DNA from: Dicyema japonicum
Lineage: Eukaryota > Dicyemida > Rhombozoa > Dicyemidae
Length of the DNA stretch: 64,000 bases
Assembly (NCBI GenBank): GCA_011109175.1
Contig: RDEW01000032.1
Span: forward strand, 671,909-735,908
Direction: 5' to 3'
Shown piece after piece: positions 49,532-59,847 of this stretch. Positions within the stretch are counted from its first letter, which is position 1. Each line of letters opens with the position of its first letter. The notes beneath the pieces are model-generated. The model was not told the origin of the DNA. It did not search any database and saw only the letters and a program-made list of their open reading frames with translations. A program made the translations under genes and the position numbers.

Positions 49532-52500
49532 TCAGGTAGTTGCCGCCCTCACTGCGTGGCTGTTCCCTCTCAAAATTGCGAGCGAAATTCGCTCAAATAG
49601 CCAGCGGCGTTCACGGAGATCTCCAGTGCATGAGGTGATCCGGTTTCCAAGACGTCCGAAAAACTCGAGTGTAGAGGGGGAGTAGGATCCGGAAGTCTCC
49701 ATAGCAAGGGGAACAAATTTGACATCATCGGGAAGGTCGACGTATTTAACGAGTTTGGCCTTCTCCGCCTTTACGGATGCTGAACAGGCCCTTGTAGCAC
49801 TCTCGTGAAGATTTTTCTGGGCGAACGTGTCTGTACATGTCACATCCCAAACCAGTGGTTTCCCGGCCTCAAATGGAAATATGGTCATCCCGTCCGGTCG
49901 TTTCCCGTCACTTCTGCATAACCCGACCGGTTCAAGAATGGCCGAGTATCCAGCAGCATCCATAGCTCGCCTGACAATTTCATTCAGAGCCTTGTGCCTT
50001 GGGGATCTGCCAGCGCTCCTCCTGCAGGCGAGAGGGTGCAGGCCATAGCAGTCTATCAGGATGCCACATCGGCACGGGTGAGGTACACATACTTTTAGTC
50101 CCAGCCGCAGAGAGATACCAGTTCTAACGCATTCATCATCCAGAAAAGTGCCCAAAGCTCCATTGGGGATGGCGTTTAGCCAAGCTCCGCTCTCAGGGGA
50201 AGCCCCCGAAAGCAAACAAGCGCGTCGGTGCTGATTGGCAGATTCCAGTAGGAGTCCAAATGATTTCCAGCATAATAAGTTGTCCAGGTTTCGCTGGCGA
50301 TCTTGGGAAGGAGGCAGGGGGAGGTTGGTGGCATTCCAGGCTTCTCGTGCGTGGATTATCTCTTGGTCAGTTGAGAATTCGGGTGGGGAGTGTAGAATCC
50401 TCCTGACCAAAGGTTCGCAGGCCGTGAGTGATGATAAATGAGCGGGAAGTGAGACGTCCAAAGTTCGACGGATTCCAAGACCCCCGAATCTAACTGGGAG
50501 TGTAGCCTGCATCCATGTATCATCGTCGAATCGGACATTAAATATTTGCTCCGTCGAGCTGAGGAGAGACAAATCAAAATTCTCGAGCAGCTCCAGTTGA
50601 GAATAATATGGAGCTGTCCTTAGTAGATAGGAGATTCTCTGGATGTTGAGACTTCTTTTCAATAGGAATAGTGCTGTGTGCAAGTCCAGCAGCTGTAATC
50701 TTTCCAGCGAATCGCATAGGAGTCGTTTTTTGTCAAGGAGGACATGCTTCATCGCATTACTAGTGATCGGGGATCCAAGAAAAATCAATTCATTTTCAGG
50801 GGTCGAAATCCCACCGGGAAACAAGGAGTAAAATTTTTGAACAATTGAAGAGAAGTCATCGTCAGCAAGACCACAGTTTGTTATTTCACATTTCGTTATA
50901 TTCAACTGAAGACCCACCTCGGACAGCGCGGGGGTGAGTACTTCTAAGTCCTGGAAGACCGTTTCCGGGGGACCTCCTAAGACAGCGTCATCGAGGTACC
51001 AGATGTTGAGTGGGCATCTAGAGAGCTTCGTGATCCTCTCAATGCCGAGGGAGAACAGCAGTGGTCCGAGGGGGTCGCCCTGTTGAACACCTGAGGACGA
51101 TGGAACTATGAAATCCCCGTGCAATAGTGATGAAGGTTTTCCGTATGAATAATTGACCAGTTCAAATATGTACGGACATCTTTCCTTGCAGGTTTCCAGA
51201 ATGCAGTCTCTTCTTAAGCTGTTAAAAGCGTTCTTGATGTCNNNNNNNNNNNNNNNNNNNNNNNNNNNNNNNNNNNNNNNNNNNNNNNNNNNNNNNNNNN
51301 NNNNNNNNNNNNNNNNNNNNNNNNNNNNNNNNNNNNNNNNNAGTGATGAAGGTTTTCCGTATGAATAATTGACCAGTTCAAATATGTACGGACATCTTTC
51401 CTTGCAGGCCTCCAGAATGCAGTCTCTTCTTAAGCTGTTAAAAGCGTTCTTGATGTCCAGTTTTACCATAATGTGCCTTTTAAAGTCTTGAATGCTGCTG
51501 TTCCTGAATCTTCTGACGGAGTGAACGGCTGCCTCACATCCAAGACGAACTCCGACTCCAACTTGACTGGGAAGTAAGGATTTTGACAAGATTGACGTAG
51601 AAAATCTGGAAGCAATCTTGGCTGCTAGTCTTCTGAAAGTGAATCCGACCGCGATCGGGCGGATTCCACCTCCCTTCTTGTCGACGGCAATCAGACTAGC
51701 CGAAAACAAGATATGACGTATCAAATCAGGCAAATGTCCAGATAATATCCTGTTCATAAGAGAAGTGAGTGAGTATGAAAGACGACTTGCTTGGTCTCCA
51801 ATAGTCGGTGAAATAAGGTCTTTAAGATGGCCGGGCCTTAAGCCATCGAGACCTCCACAGCTACTTGGTGCAAAGTTCCATAACGCCGTGATGACATCCT
51901 CAGGCGACGTGGTCAAAGGGGTCACTTCTGATGGGGGCGAGCAATGGCGTAGGTCATTCGGAGAGGGTGGATGTTTCCCCAATAGAGTCTTGTAAGTATC
52001 AATGGTTGGATTGCGTGGTCCATCTGAGAGTGAGAGGGCCTTCAATGCGGATCGGGTTCCTCCTTCAAGCAACTTCGATCGTACGGTCTTCTTAGGCGAA
52101 AAATCTCCGTTTCCCGAGTTGAACTCCGAGTCTCAGTTGAACGGATGCAGAAGGACGTGAGGTCCGTAAAGTGAGTTCCATCCATAAATCGCGGATGTTG
52201 TTCATCTCAATCGAGAGAGACTCTTTCCCATTGCGATCTCTGAAGAGCCAAGAGCGAAAGGAGCAAAATTAAACAAACGTATCCAGTCGTTTATAGAGTC
52301 GGAGCGGAGTGCATCGACGATTGCTTTGGTTAAAACTTCGGCAGCTGAGGGGCGGGCTGCTTTAGGGATCTTCACCGGGATACTCCTTGATGACCGGCGT
52401 TCATTGATAATTTTGAGCAGCGAATCTGGATCCAAATGGAAATGGTCTTCCCCGGAGGTACATGCACTCGCGTGACCATTAGGAGACCCCGAACCAATTC

Positions 52501-52669
52501 CAAGGCACGGGCGGCAGTGCCATACCCCAAGAGCACGGATAGAGGCCTGAGAGAGCTTCAAACACCCAAGGTGAAAGAAGACTCCACAGGCAGAACAAGA
52601 AATTCCAAACTTTCTCAAATTGCTCATGTTGCAGGCAGAGCAATTAGACGATGACTTTTCGAGTAACAT
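49532..52669 (-). mobile_element. R2-superclade-like retrotransposon, nearly full ORF
   Basis: Best-preserved retroelement of the window. The coding strand starts at 52669 with a zinc finger of PHD type (CSACNMSNLRKFGISCSACG, VFFHLGCLKL, WHCRPCLG). A disrupted stretch at 52200-52075 leads to an open frame 52072-49532. RT blocks: GLDGLRPGHLKDLI, GGGIRPIAVGFTFRRLAAKI, VKLDIKNAFNSLRRDCILE (motif A), SSGVQQGDPLGPLLFSLGIE (motif B) and IWYLDDAVLGG (catalytic YLDD, about 50995). The C-terminal part has a Cys/His knuckle (HPCRCGILIDCYGLHPLAC, 50045-50095) and a restriction-like nuclease with GKRPDG (about 49900) and LVWDVTC (about 49855), the PD..D-x-K-type core of R2/NeSL elements. The end is ILRGNSHAVRAATT then TGA. 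The RT frame is open except for the 100-N gap with duplicated flanks. The 3' UTR is very short. Confidence 0.88.
51126..51457. other. Assembly gap of 100 N with duplicated flanks
   Basis: 51242-51341 are N. Sequence after the gap (51342-51457) repeats 51126-51241 with one or two differences (GCAGGTTTCC against GCAGGCCTCC). The 100 N is a conventional placeholder, so the gap size is not real. Confidence 0.95.
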
Positions 52670-52674
52670 TCCAC

Positions 52675-52790
52675 TGAATCAACAATAGGCGAAAATCAAG
52701 AATAGGAGAATAATCTCAATAGGCGAAAATAGTCAATAAGAGAAAGTCAAAAATAGGAAAATAATCACAATAGGCGAAAAACAACAACAC
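52675..52790 (-). repeat. R2-like 5' UTR short repeats
   Basis: The word CAATAGGCGAAAA occurs three times (about 52684, 52719, 52770) upstream of the R2-like start, separated by similar A-rich spacers. It may be a promoter-like 5' UTR array. Confidence 0.6.
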
Positions 52791-52894
52791 AACACACAAC
52801 GACAACACGTTTAATTGTCGCGTCTATACCCCAAGAGCACGGATCCGTTTATAATTACAATTTAACCATTCATTCGTGCTCCAATGAAACTGTC

Positions 52895-53090
52895 ATACAA
52901 GCCCATCCAGAACCAGCATAAGGCGGAAGACGTCCATTTCTTTCAGTCGTGAGAACCCTTCCATTGGAGTGGGGAGAGAAAATGATCCTTTTACACGCCA
53001 CCCTAGCACTGGGCGCCACTTGATACGGGTGGATCACATTACACCACTCTATTGGAAAAGGGGAAAGAAGGAACATAAGAAACAAACAAA
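52895..53090 (+). repeat. Dispersed repeat family A, copy 2
   Basis: Shares with 54180-54370 the ordered blocks CAGCATAA, AGACGTCCATT, GGAGTGGGGA, AATGATCCTTTT, GCACTGGGCGCCAC, GGTGGATCACAT and CACTCTATT. No conserved frame. Confidence 0.8.
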
Positions 53091-53279
53091 AATCTTTAAT
53101 CAAGTAGCCACACGGTACCACACTTACGTTGGCACCACGTGTCTCTCAACGAAGTTATTAAATTACGCCATTATATGGAAGCTCATTACGAATGGAAGCT
53201 TAATGGAAGAACGGGAGTTCGTAGCTGTAAACATTATGCTCAAATGGGAGATCATGCTTATTATTCTCTTTAAGTTAAA

Positions 53280-53529
53280 AAAAGACTGCGGCACAAATCC
53301 AGCACGTGTTAATTATACTTGTTGGTTTAAGATATTTGTTAGAAGTGTGCAGACATTCTCGTCGGAAACTTCCAGTGTTCGTATACGTTGGCCAATGAAA
53401 GTTACGAAGGCATTTGTTGAAGCAAATATTCCTACATACAAGATGAGGTACCCTCCCTTGTTACGTCTATTTGAAGAGGAAGCTTACCCATTACCATCTG
53501 AAACAACAGCCAGGCGTTGGCCACTTTAG
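53280..53529 (+). mobile_element. hAT/CGGBP1-like N-terminal fragment
   Basis: The plus-strand frame ends with TKAFVEANIPTYKMRYPPLL then RLFEEEAYPLPSETTARR. The pattern (A-x2-A-x-IP-x-YK, then a Leu/Phe pair, then PSE-T-R) is seen in hAT-derived and CGGBP1-like proteins. A stop at 53527 truncates it. The upstream part of the frame runs into repeat family A and is not coding in origin. Confidence 0.5.
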
Positions 53530-54089
53530 GTTTCTCATTAACCATTGTAATGGTGGACAATATACAGTAAACTCTCTCATATTTGCCGTTTAAGTCTCTG
53601 CAAAGGTTATTTAAGTCCTCTGATTGAAAGATCCCAGAATAAACGGAGAAATCGGTAAGAATACGAATAAGACAGTGCAATAGAGGTGTCGTCACCATCT
53701 CAACCAATATTTAATTTTATCTATTTATTGTGACCGGTTCAGAATGAGATACGGTTGAATACGAGCCGTTAAATATCGATCTTCAATGTACCGATTTAAA
53801 AAGCCAATCAAACAAAATGGCGATCTCCCAGATAAGGTTTTGAGTTTTTTACAAACCGACCTCCTCCCAGATAACAGATAACGTGATTTATTCGCAAAAC
53901 CCCAACTAACTAAACAAGGTAAGAGCCATTAACTAAAGAGGAAAGCCAAGATTTGGGGTCGTCTATATCGGGGCACTCTCATGAGACACCGTATGTCTCT
54001 TCTCCGTAAAAAGCCCCAATTACAATGCGAGTTTCCACCAGCAATGTAATAAATCACCAATTCTTCTCGTTTTTCTTTCGTATTCGTCA
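53530..54089. other. Intergenic, nothing recognised
   Basis: No credible coding or RNA feature; probably further transposon debris. Confidence 0.4.
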
Positions 54090-54175
54090 TCAATTTCAGA
54101 TTTATTTATTTATTAACCCCGGATACACCGAGAAAGAAGTTAAAGTAAACAACTAATTAAGCGTATCCAGTTTCC
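54090..54175 (-). mobile_element. LINE 3' UTR solo tail
   Basis: The reverse strand carries AATTAGTTG, CTTTCTCGGTGTATCCGGGG and TTAATAAATAAATAAAT, the same 3' UTR as the LINE at 9290-9369. The coding part stops right away, so this is an extreme 5' truncation. Confidence 0.75.
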
Positions 54176-54179
54176 ACTT

Positions 54180-54370
54180 CTACAGAAACAGAGTCCATCC
54201 GGAATCAGCATAAAGGGTAAGACGTCCATTACATGCAGTTGTGGAAACCCCTCCAGTGGAGTGGGGAAAAGCAAATGATCCTTTTTCGTGCCGGCCTGGC
54301 GCTGGGCGTCACCTAGACAGGTGGATCACATGACGCCACTCTATTAGGAAGAGATTGGAGGAACAGACAA
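54180..54370 (+). repeat. Dispersed repeat family A, copy 3
   Basis: Aligns in order with 52895-53090 and, reversed, with 9056-9250. It directly follows a LINE tail, and the copy at 9056 also lies beside a LINE tail. Confidence 0.8.
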
Positions 54371-54374
54371 GCAA

Positions 54375-54640
54375 ACAGAAAAATTAAACCAATTAACCAC
54401 GCAGCACCACATGGCGCCACGCGGCAAAATCTTATTCGATTCAATTTCAGATGCTAAATCCAATCCATGTAATTGCATAATTTCGACTGAAGTTAAAATC
54501 TTTAACTCTCCAGACTTCATCCATTTTACAAGGCATTTTCCATCTTGATTGGTTGTTACACAACCATAGTCAGTATGTTTAGCGTCCATGTCCCCAACAA
54601 GGATTGGATATTCATTGTTTTCCATAAATTTGTCAACAAT
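54375..54640 (-). mobile_element. LINE endonuclease fragment
   Basis: The minus strand reads PILVGDMDAKHTDYGCVTTN then DGKCLVKWMKSGELKILTS. It aligns with SILVGDLNAKNIEYGCLGTN of the copy at 56300, the catalytic GD-N-AK block of the endonuclease (N changed to D here). Confidence 0.8.
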
Positions 54641-54939
54641 CCATGGATACTCTCGTAGTTTTTTAGAATATATTCCTCCGATAGTTATCTATCCCATGGT
54701 TGTTTGTAGTTGAATGCTTGCTAGTTCACAAAGATTTTCTTCATTGATCGTGGGTAGTCGGACGACATAGTACTCTGGGATCACTCGTGGAAACCAGATG
54801 TAGCGTGTCGGAGGATTCAAGTCGCTGTCAATGAAATCATACGCTGGTGTTAGGCTGAGACCTGAAAAATGCAAGTTGTTAGTTTTTGGCCGCCCTAAGC
54901 GGTCTAATAATTTAATACCTAGAGTGACCATCTATGGGG

Positions 54940-55385
54940 TACATATAGAGGTTGCTGGGCGGACGAGCTACCTGGAGTGACGTTCAACTCCAAGTGTAGT
55001 TTCGAGGAGCACACCGCCCTCGTTAAGAGGCGGGCTGTGCAAAGACTAGGAGCGTTGAGGGCTTTTCAGCTGAGTCGCGATGTCTGGGCCAAAGTGTTCA
55101 ACGTCATGGTGCTGCCTATGCTCACTTATGGTGCGCACTCCTGGTATTGCAGCGAGGAACGCGAAAAGTGCCTCACCAACCTGAGGAAAATTCGGCGGCG
55201 GGCAATACGGTATTCTCTAGGAATGTCTTATGGAGCGCCGCTGCCTGAAAGAGGAAATCCGGATTTTAAGGACCCGGAGGAAGTTATTAAAAAGATCTTG
55301 AAATTAAATTAAAGAAGCCTTAGTTAGTTCTTCCCTGATTACTAACATTTGTTTTTGCCTAATAAAGTTTATTCATTCATTCAAT
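54940..55385 (+). mobile_element. LINE RT C-terminal fragment and 3' tail
   Basis: Open plus-strand frame: LGVTFNSKCSFEEHTALVKR, VMVLPMLTYGAHSWYCSEER, NLRKIRRRAIRYSLGMSYG, ending KILKLN and stop at 55312. This is the thumb and connection end of a Jockey-like RT. An AATAAA at about 55362 and a TTCATTCATTC simple tail end the element, 36 bp before the histone H3 start codon. Confidence 0.85.
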
Positions 55386-55420
55386 CGATAATTTTCATTT
55401 TCATTTTTCATCGATAAATA

Positions 55421-55507
55421 ATGGCACGAACAAAACAAACTGCTAGAAAATCAACTGGAGAAAAAGTTCCAAGGAAACAGCTTTCTGCTAAATCTGCACG
55501 CAAGTCA
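55421..55507 (+). pseudogene. Histone H3 N-terminal tail fragment
   Basis: ATG at 55421 opens [19 protein letters not shown], then LSAKSARKS, the H3 tail through Ser28. K4, K9, K14, K18, K23 and K27 and their contexts are all kept. Changes from the common form are G13E, A15V and Ala/Thr to Ser at 21, 22 and 25 or nearby. After Ser28 the frame goes into [10 protein letters not shown], which belongs to the opposite-strand LINE, so the histone fold is missing. It is squeezed between a plus LINE 3' tail (ends 55385) and a minus LINE truncated at about 55512. I found no second part of H3 in the window. Either a broken gene or a first exon whose continuation was displaced. Confidence 0.85.
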
Positions 55508-55511
55508 ATTT

Positions 55512-57980
55512 CACGTGAAGAATCTAACGTCTCCCTCGGAATAAGCTCCATCGGATTGACCCCCTGAATACGATCCAGTTGTTTCTTAAAAATATCTGGG
55601 GCTTCTTCCATAGAACACAGTCCACCTTCTGGCTTGGTCAAGGAGATTTTTATGTCATTCCTTTTCTGGCTAGTTATTCTTTTGTAGAACTTCCAGAACG
55701 AGGGGTCTTTGGTGTTTAGTTTGCTTGCCTCTACCCTCAAACATTGTTCTTGAGATAGTCTTATTCCTTCTTCAATGGCTTTCTTGGTTATCTTCAATTG
55801 TCCGGTTAGTGCAATCCGGTCTATCCAGTCCACACATCTTCTGAGTTTAGTCCTCAGGCGATTCCTTTCATTGATCAAAGATAATGTGTAAATCGAAAGA
55901 CTGATGCTCTTTCCATGATTAGTAGTCGAGGATCTCCTTCTTGCGTAAAGCATTAAGTATGTCTCCATCATGATAGAGAGTTCATTGTCTATGATGTCGA
56001 TATCACTTCGGGAATAATCTTTAATATTCCAGTGTTTGCTAACCTGTAAACACAGAGTCCATGGAGTCTGGAGCTAGGTTCAATAACATCTCTTGGGGTA
56101 TATGATCACTCCCGATGTCCCACATGATCATCGGCTTTTCTACATAACTGTAGAGTGATGGTGACACCAGGAAACACCCCAAGCATGTCTCCCCGTAGTG
56201 CGAGTAATGATTCGGTTTTTCCGATGTCAAAATCTCTAATCTAGTTTTATCACTCAATTTCATTAGTCTGATTCCATCATCGTTAGTACCGAGGCATCCA
56301 TATTCAATGTTTTTGGCATTTAGATCACCCACTAGGATGGACATATCATTTCTTGTGAAGAATTCTTCAATTTCTGCGGAACACTTTCGACGTGAATCCA
56401 ACTGCCGTGAATCCAACTGCCGCAACATCTCACCTCGACGGAAACAAATTCACAGTGTGTATTCATAATAATTTTTGGCTCACGTATATGTAGAACTTCA
56501 CTGTAGAACAATGTGGTTCCAGCTTCTGCACCTTCGACCCATGGAATTTCTATAGAATTGTATCCCTCTAGCATTGTGTTGTTGGTCTTTTTCACTTTGG
56601 TCTCGTTTGACCACCAGGATGTCAATCTTGGTGGACGATAGTAGTAGTGCCAGGTCATGACGCCTCTTCTTTAGGGATCGGGCGTTCACCAGCACTATCT
56701 TCAAGTTTCTTTTCAAATTTCTTGTTGGTGGCCCGGACTCTCCATGGCCAGGTCCACCATATTGCGTAAATCCACTCCGAGTATGTTACTTAGTTCCTTC
56801 AGTCTTGATACTATTTCCTTTAGCTCTTTTTTAATACTTCCTGATAACTCTTTCTTCCGTAGCCAGGCCGACTCTCGCGGAGGAGGTGCTGCTTCGTAAC
56901 TTGTTAGTACTTAAGCGAATTATCCTTTTCAGGGCTGGCGGTTCCAATTTCTTGGTTATAATATTCGTCTGTTTTGGTTCCCTGTTGTCGATTCGGGAGT
57001 TTAACTTTCGTCTGGCCTCTATGAATACAGGGCATTTTTCGTATCTTGCGCGTGTTTTGGTTGATCCGCAGTTAACACATTTTCGCTCAAGAGTTGGATC
57101 CGCATCACACTTGGTGGTGTCGTGTTCTCCTGCGCAGCGGAAGCATTTTTTCTTTCCCGTGCACTGGTATGCAAAGTGGCCGATTTGTTGACAACTGTAG
57201 CAGATTGGTGGTCCTCTTCGCATCCATTCGCAAGAAATCTTGTTCGTCCCGATGTAGAAGCCACATCTAATTAGTGATGCAGCCTCCGATTTCATATTAA
57301 TCGTGCCCTTCGCCAATGGCATGGCCTGCGATCCTCTGGTCATTCGGGTAACCTTCGTGACTGAGGGAGCCATCTCCTAAAGGTAGTCCAAGAGGTCCTC
57401 CTTTACCCAGAAGGGGAGGTTCCTAAGGACAATCTCAGACGGTTTTGTTGAGATTGCCTTGAAATGGTGATTGTCATTACCAAAGGGGCAGGTCTCATTC
57501 ACCGCTTCTATAAAGATGGCCACATGGGAGTTATCCAGGAAATCCAGTCGGAAAGAGCCCGGTCCTCTGTGGCTCATTCTCATAGATCCGTATTGGTCAT
57601 AGTATCGTAAAAAATTTGCGATTTTAATTGCATTCATAGTAGAATTTACTGTAATTAATATAGTCTTGTTCTCTGAATGATCGGATTTCATTAGTTCATC
57701 CGTATATTTAGATATATCCTTGGGATCGTATTTTGTAATGACATTCGGTGGTTTAACAAATTCAGCCTTATGCGGAGTCTTGTTCTCTAGAATTCGCCAC
57801 ACCAGAAAGTTGCAGACTCATAAGGTGCAATCTGTAGTAGAGAACGCCAGAGTCCAAATCACTGTGAATAGTATTATCCGTACCTCGGTGCTAGTCAAGA
57901 CAATAAACCGGACATTTTGGTACACGATAAGAAATCTGGTTAAGTCCTTAGTAAAGAGTATAAGAGATAAACCCCGGTAA
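55512..57980 (-). mobile_element. LINE 5' half: gag-like ORF1 plus endonuclease
   Basis: ORF1 on the minus strand runs from 57802 to 56831 with a single in-frame TAG at 57377-57379. The first part (PSEIVLRNLPFWVKEDLLDY) is RRM-like. The second has three zinc knuckles: PPICYSCQQIGHFAYQC, KCFRCAGEHDTTKC and KCVNCGSTKTRARYEKCP, the Jockey/I-clade gag pattern. ORF2 starts near 56716 (LKIVLVNARSLKKRRHDLAL), then the endonuclease (MSILVGDLNAKNIEYGC, DIGSDHIP) in several frames, and the post-endonuclease linker at 55971-55512 (INERNRLRTKLRRC, DPSFWKFYKRITSQKRND). The RT is absent; the element stops at the H3 fragment. Loss of the 3' half is not a normal insertion outcome and implies a later rearrangement. 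Confidence 0.85.
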
Positions 57981-58089
57981 TGCCATATGGGCGGAGATTT
58001 TTTTAATAAAGGTAATTCTATTAAAAAATCTTGGAGACGGGTGAGTTACTATGGAAACAGACACAAATAAGGCCAATACTAAAACCTAT

Positions 58090-59250
58090 AAGACCAAGAG
58101 ATGACCAGCGTCTTTTAGCCCGGTGTCAATACTATTTTGCATGACAAAAATACTGGAGAGGTTTGTGCCATGGAGAATCAAAGAATTTTTACCAAAGAGG
58201 CCTTTTCAACACGGAGTCAAAAATAAGAGATCCAAAATCTACACACAAACATTGTCCGACTTCATTCGAGTCGGAATTGCAAACAAGCAGGGAAACTTAA
58301 AAACAGTTTTCTGCTCGATCAAAATACACAAAGCGTTTGAATAAATCTCGAGAAGATACCATCGAGAAAAGTATTTCAATCGGAGATCCAGGGAAGGTCA
58401 AGTTTTGGATCATCAATTTCAATAGTAGACGAAGGGCATGTATGCCTCGGAGCACTGAAATTTATCTCACTTCTCCTCAACTGAGTCCCTCAAGGATCTT
58501 GTTTATTCCCTGCTTTGTTTAACTTTTTTTGGCTGATCTCCCGACTGTAGAATCAGATAATGATGATCTACTTTCTTATGTTGATGATATTGTGTTGACT
58601 TCGCAAGATTTTGACATCCAGAAGGTCACAGAAAGAAAACAAATTAACCTGGACCGGCTTAACGCCTGGATAATAGAGAACCGGCACATAGTGAATGCAA
58701 AAAAGTCGACCACTTCCCTTTTTATCTCTGACAAAAGATTGTGAAAGAAGACAGTCACCTTGAAGTTAAACAAAGTCGACTTCCTTTCAACAGATGTCAA
58801 AGGCTCTTGAGTGTGACACTTGATATGCATCTTTGTCACCACACGTAAAAAATATTCATGTGAAATGAGAAAACCGAACGTACTAAATAGTTTATCGGGA
58901 ACATGAAAGATTGGTGCTCACCCGTCCTGATTAACGTCTAAAGACAGCAAACCAAGCCATGTTTCTTATATGCATGCGTCTCGTAGAGACCGTCCATATC
59001 TTGGACAAATATGAGGAAGATTGAGAAAAGCAAAGATAACTTTCAGAGGAACGAAGCGATGTATTTGTGAAAATCATCGAACCTGACTAACGCCTCTTTA
59101 AACCCTTATGAAACTAGAGTCCAGAATGCGGGAATGTGGCCTCGTAAATTTATCAGTCGTCCTCCACGATCATGCATGAGCACGAGAGAGTAACACCAGT
59201 CAAAGATAAAGTCACTGTTGGATCACGTAATAATTAGCTTGATTTTACAA
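58090..59250 (+). mobile_element. LINE RT copy with YVDD
   Basis: Plus-strand RT in three frames: TKILERFVPWRIKEFLPKRP, FQHGV, LKTVFCSIKIHKAFE (motif A, D lost), KVKFWIINFNSRRRACM, SPQLSPSRILFIPCF (motif B relic), LLSYVDDIVLTSQDFD (YVDD), and WIIENRHIVNAKKSTTSLFI. The thumb near 58960 reads FLYACVS..RPSISWTNMRK. Same family as the copy at 2106-3495. Dead by frameshifts. Confidence 0.82.
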
Positions 59251-59309
59251 TGGTTTTGTTGAATAAATAAAAATAACAACTATTCCATGTTTTCGTAGTT
59301 TTTTAGCAT

Positions 59310-59640
59310 CACGGAATCGAGATGTCCTGGCAGCCATAGAGACGATACAACATTGCCTGAACTGTTTATCTGTGTGGCTGAACGATAACCGACTGACAAT
59401 CAGCCCTTAGAAATCCATTACATCTCATCAACCGGACAAGAAAAAAGTTAAAAAATCAATTGAAATTGAAGAGATGGGAAAACATTGCCATTTAAGAAAT
59501 GGCAAAAAAATCTGGGAGTGATCTACGTATATGTGTTTCTGCGGCATGTTGCAAATGTGCTACATTGAGCCATTCATTCCCCTCAATGTGTCTCTTGGGA
59601 CCTTACATCTCTTGGAATAATTCTTAGAAAAATCGTCACT
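59310..59640 (+). mobile_element. LINE RT scrap after YADD
   Basis: SRNRDVLAAIETIQHCLNCL then SVWLNDNRLTISP matches the segment after the YADD box in the family (e.g. LNTLHDWIVGNRLTIS). Stops follow. Confidence 0.65.
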
Positions 59641-59847
59641 ACACAAAAAGTCCTTTAGGGTGACAGAGAAGTGGTCTACGGACAAAAAGAACATGATGCC
59701 TACACCCTTGTAGATTCTATATGAGGGAATAACGAAAGGCCTTATCCAAAGTGATCAGGAGACAACCTGACACCAATGAGCCTTTTTAGAATCAAAGGAA
59801 GGGCATCGATGCGACCTGAGAGTCTGATTAAATTTGTCGTGATCACA

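Noticed and set aside
52969-53280. N-terminal part of the 186-codon plus-strand frame as a protein
   Set aside because: It overlaps repeat family A, whose other copies do not keep that frame.
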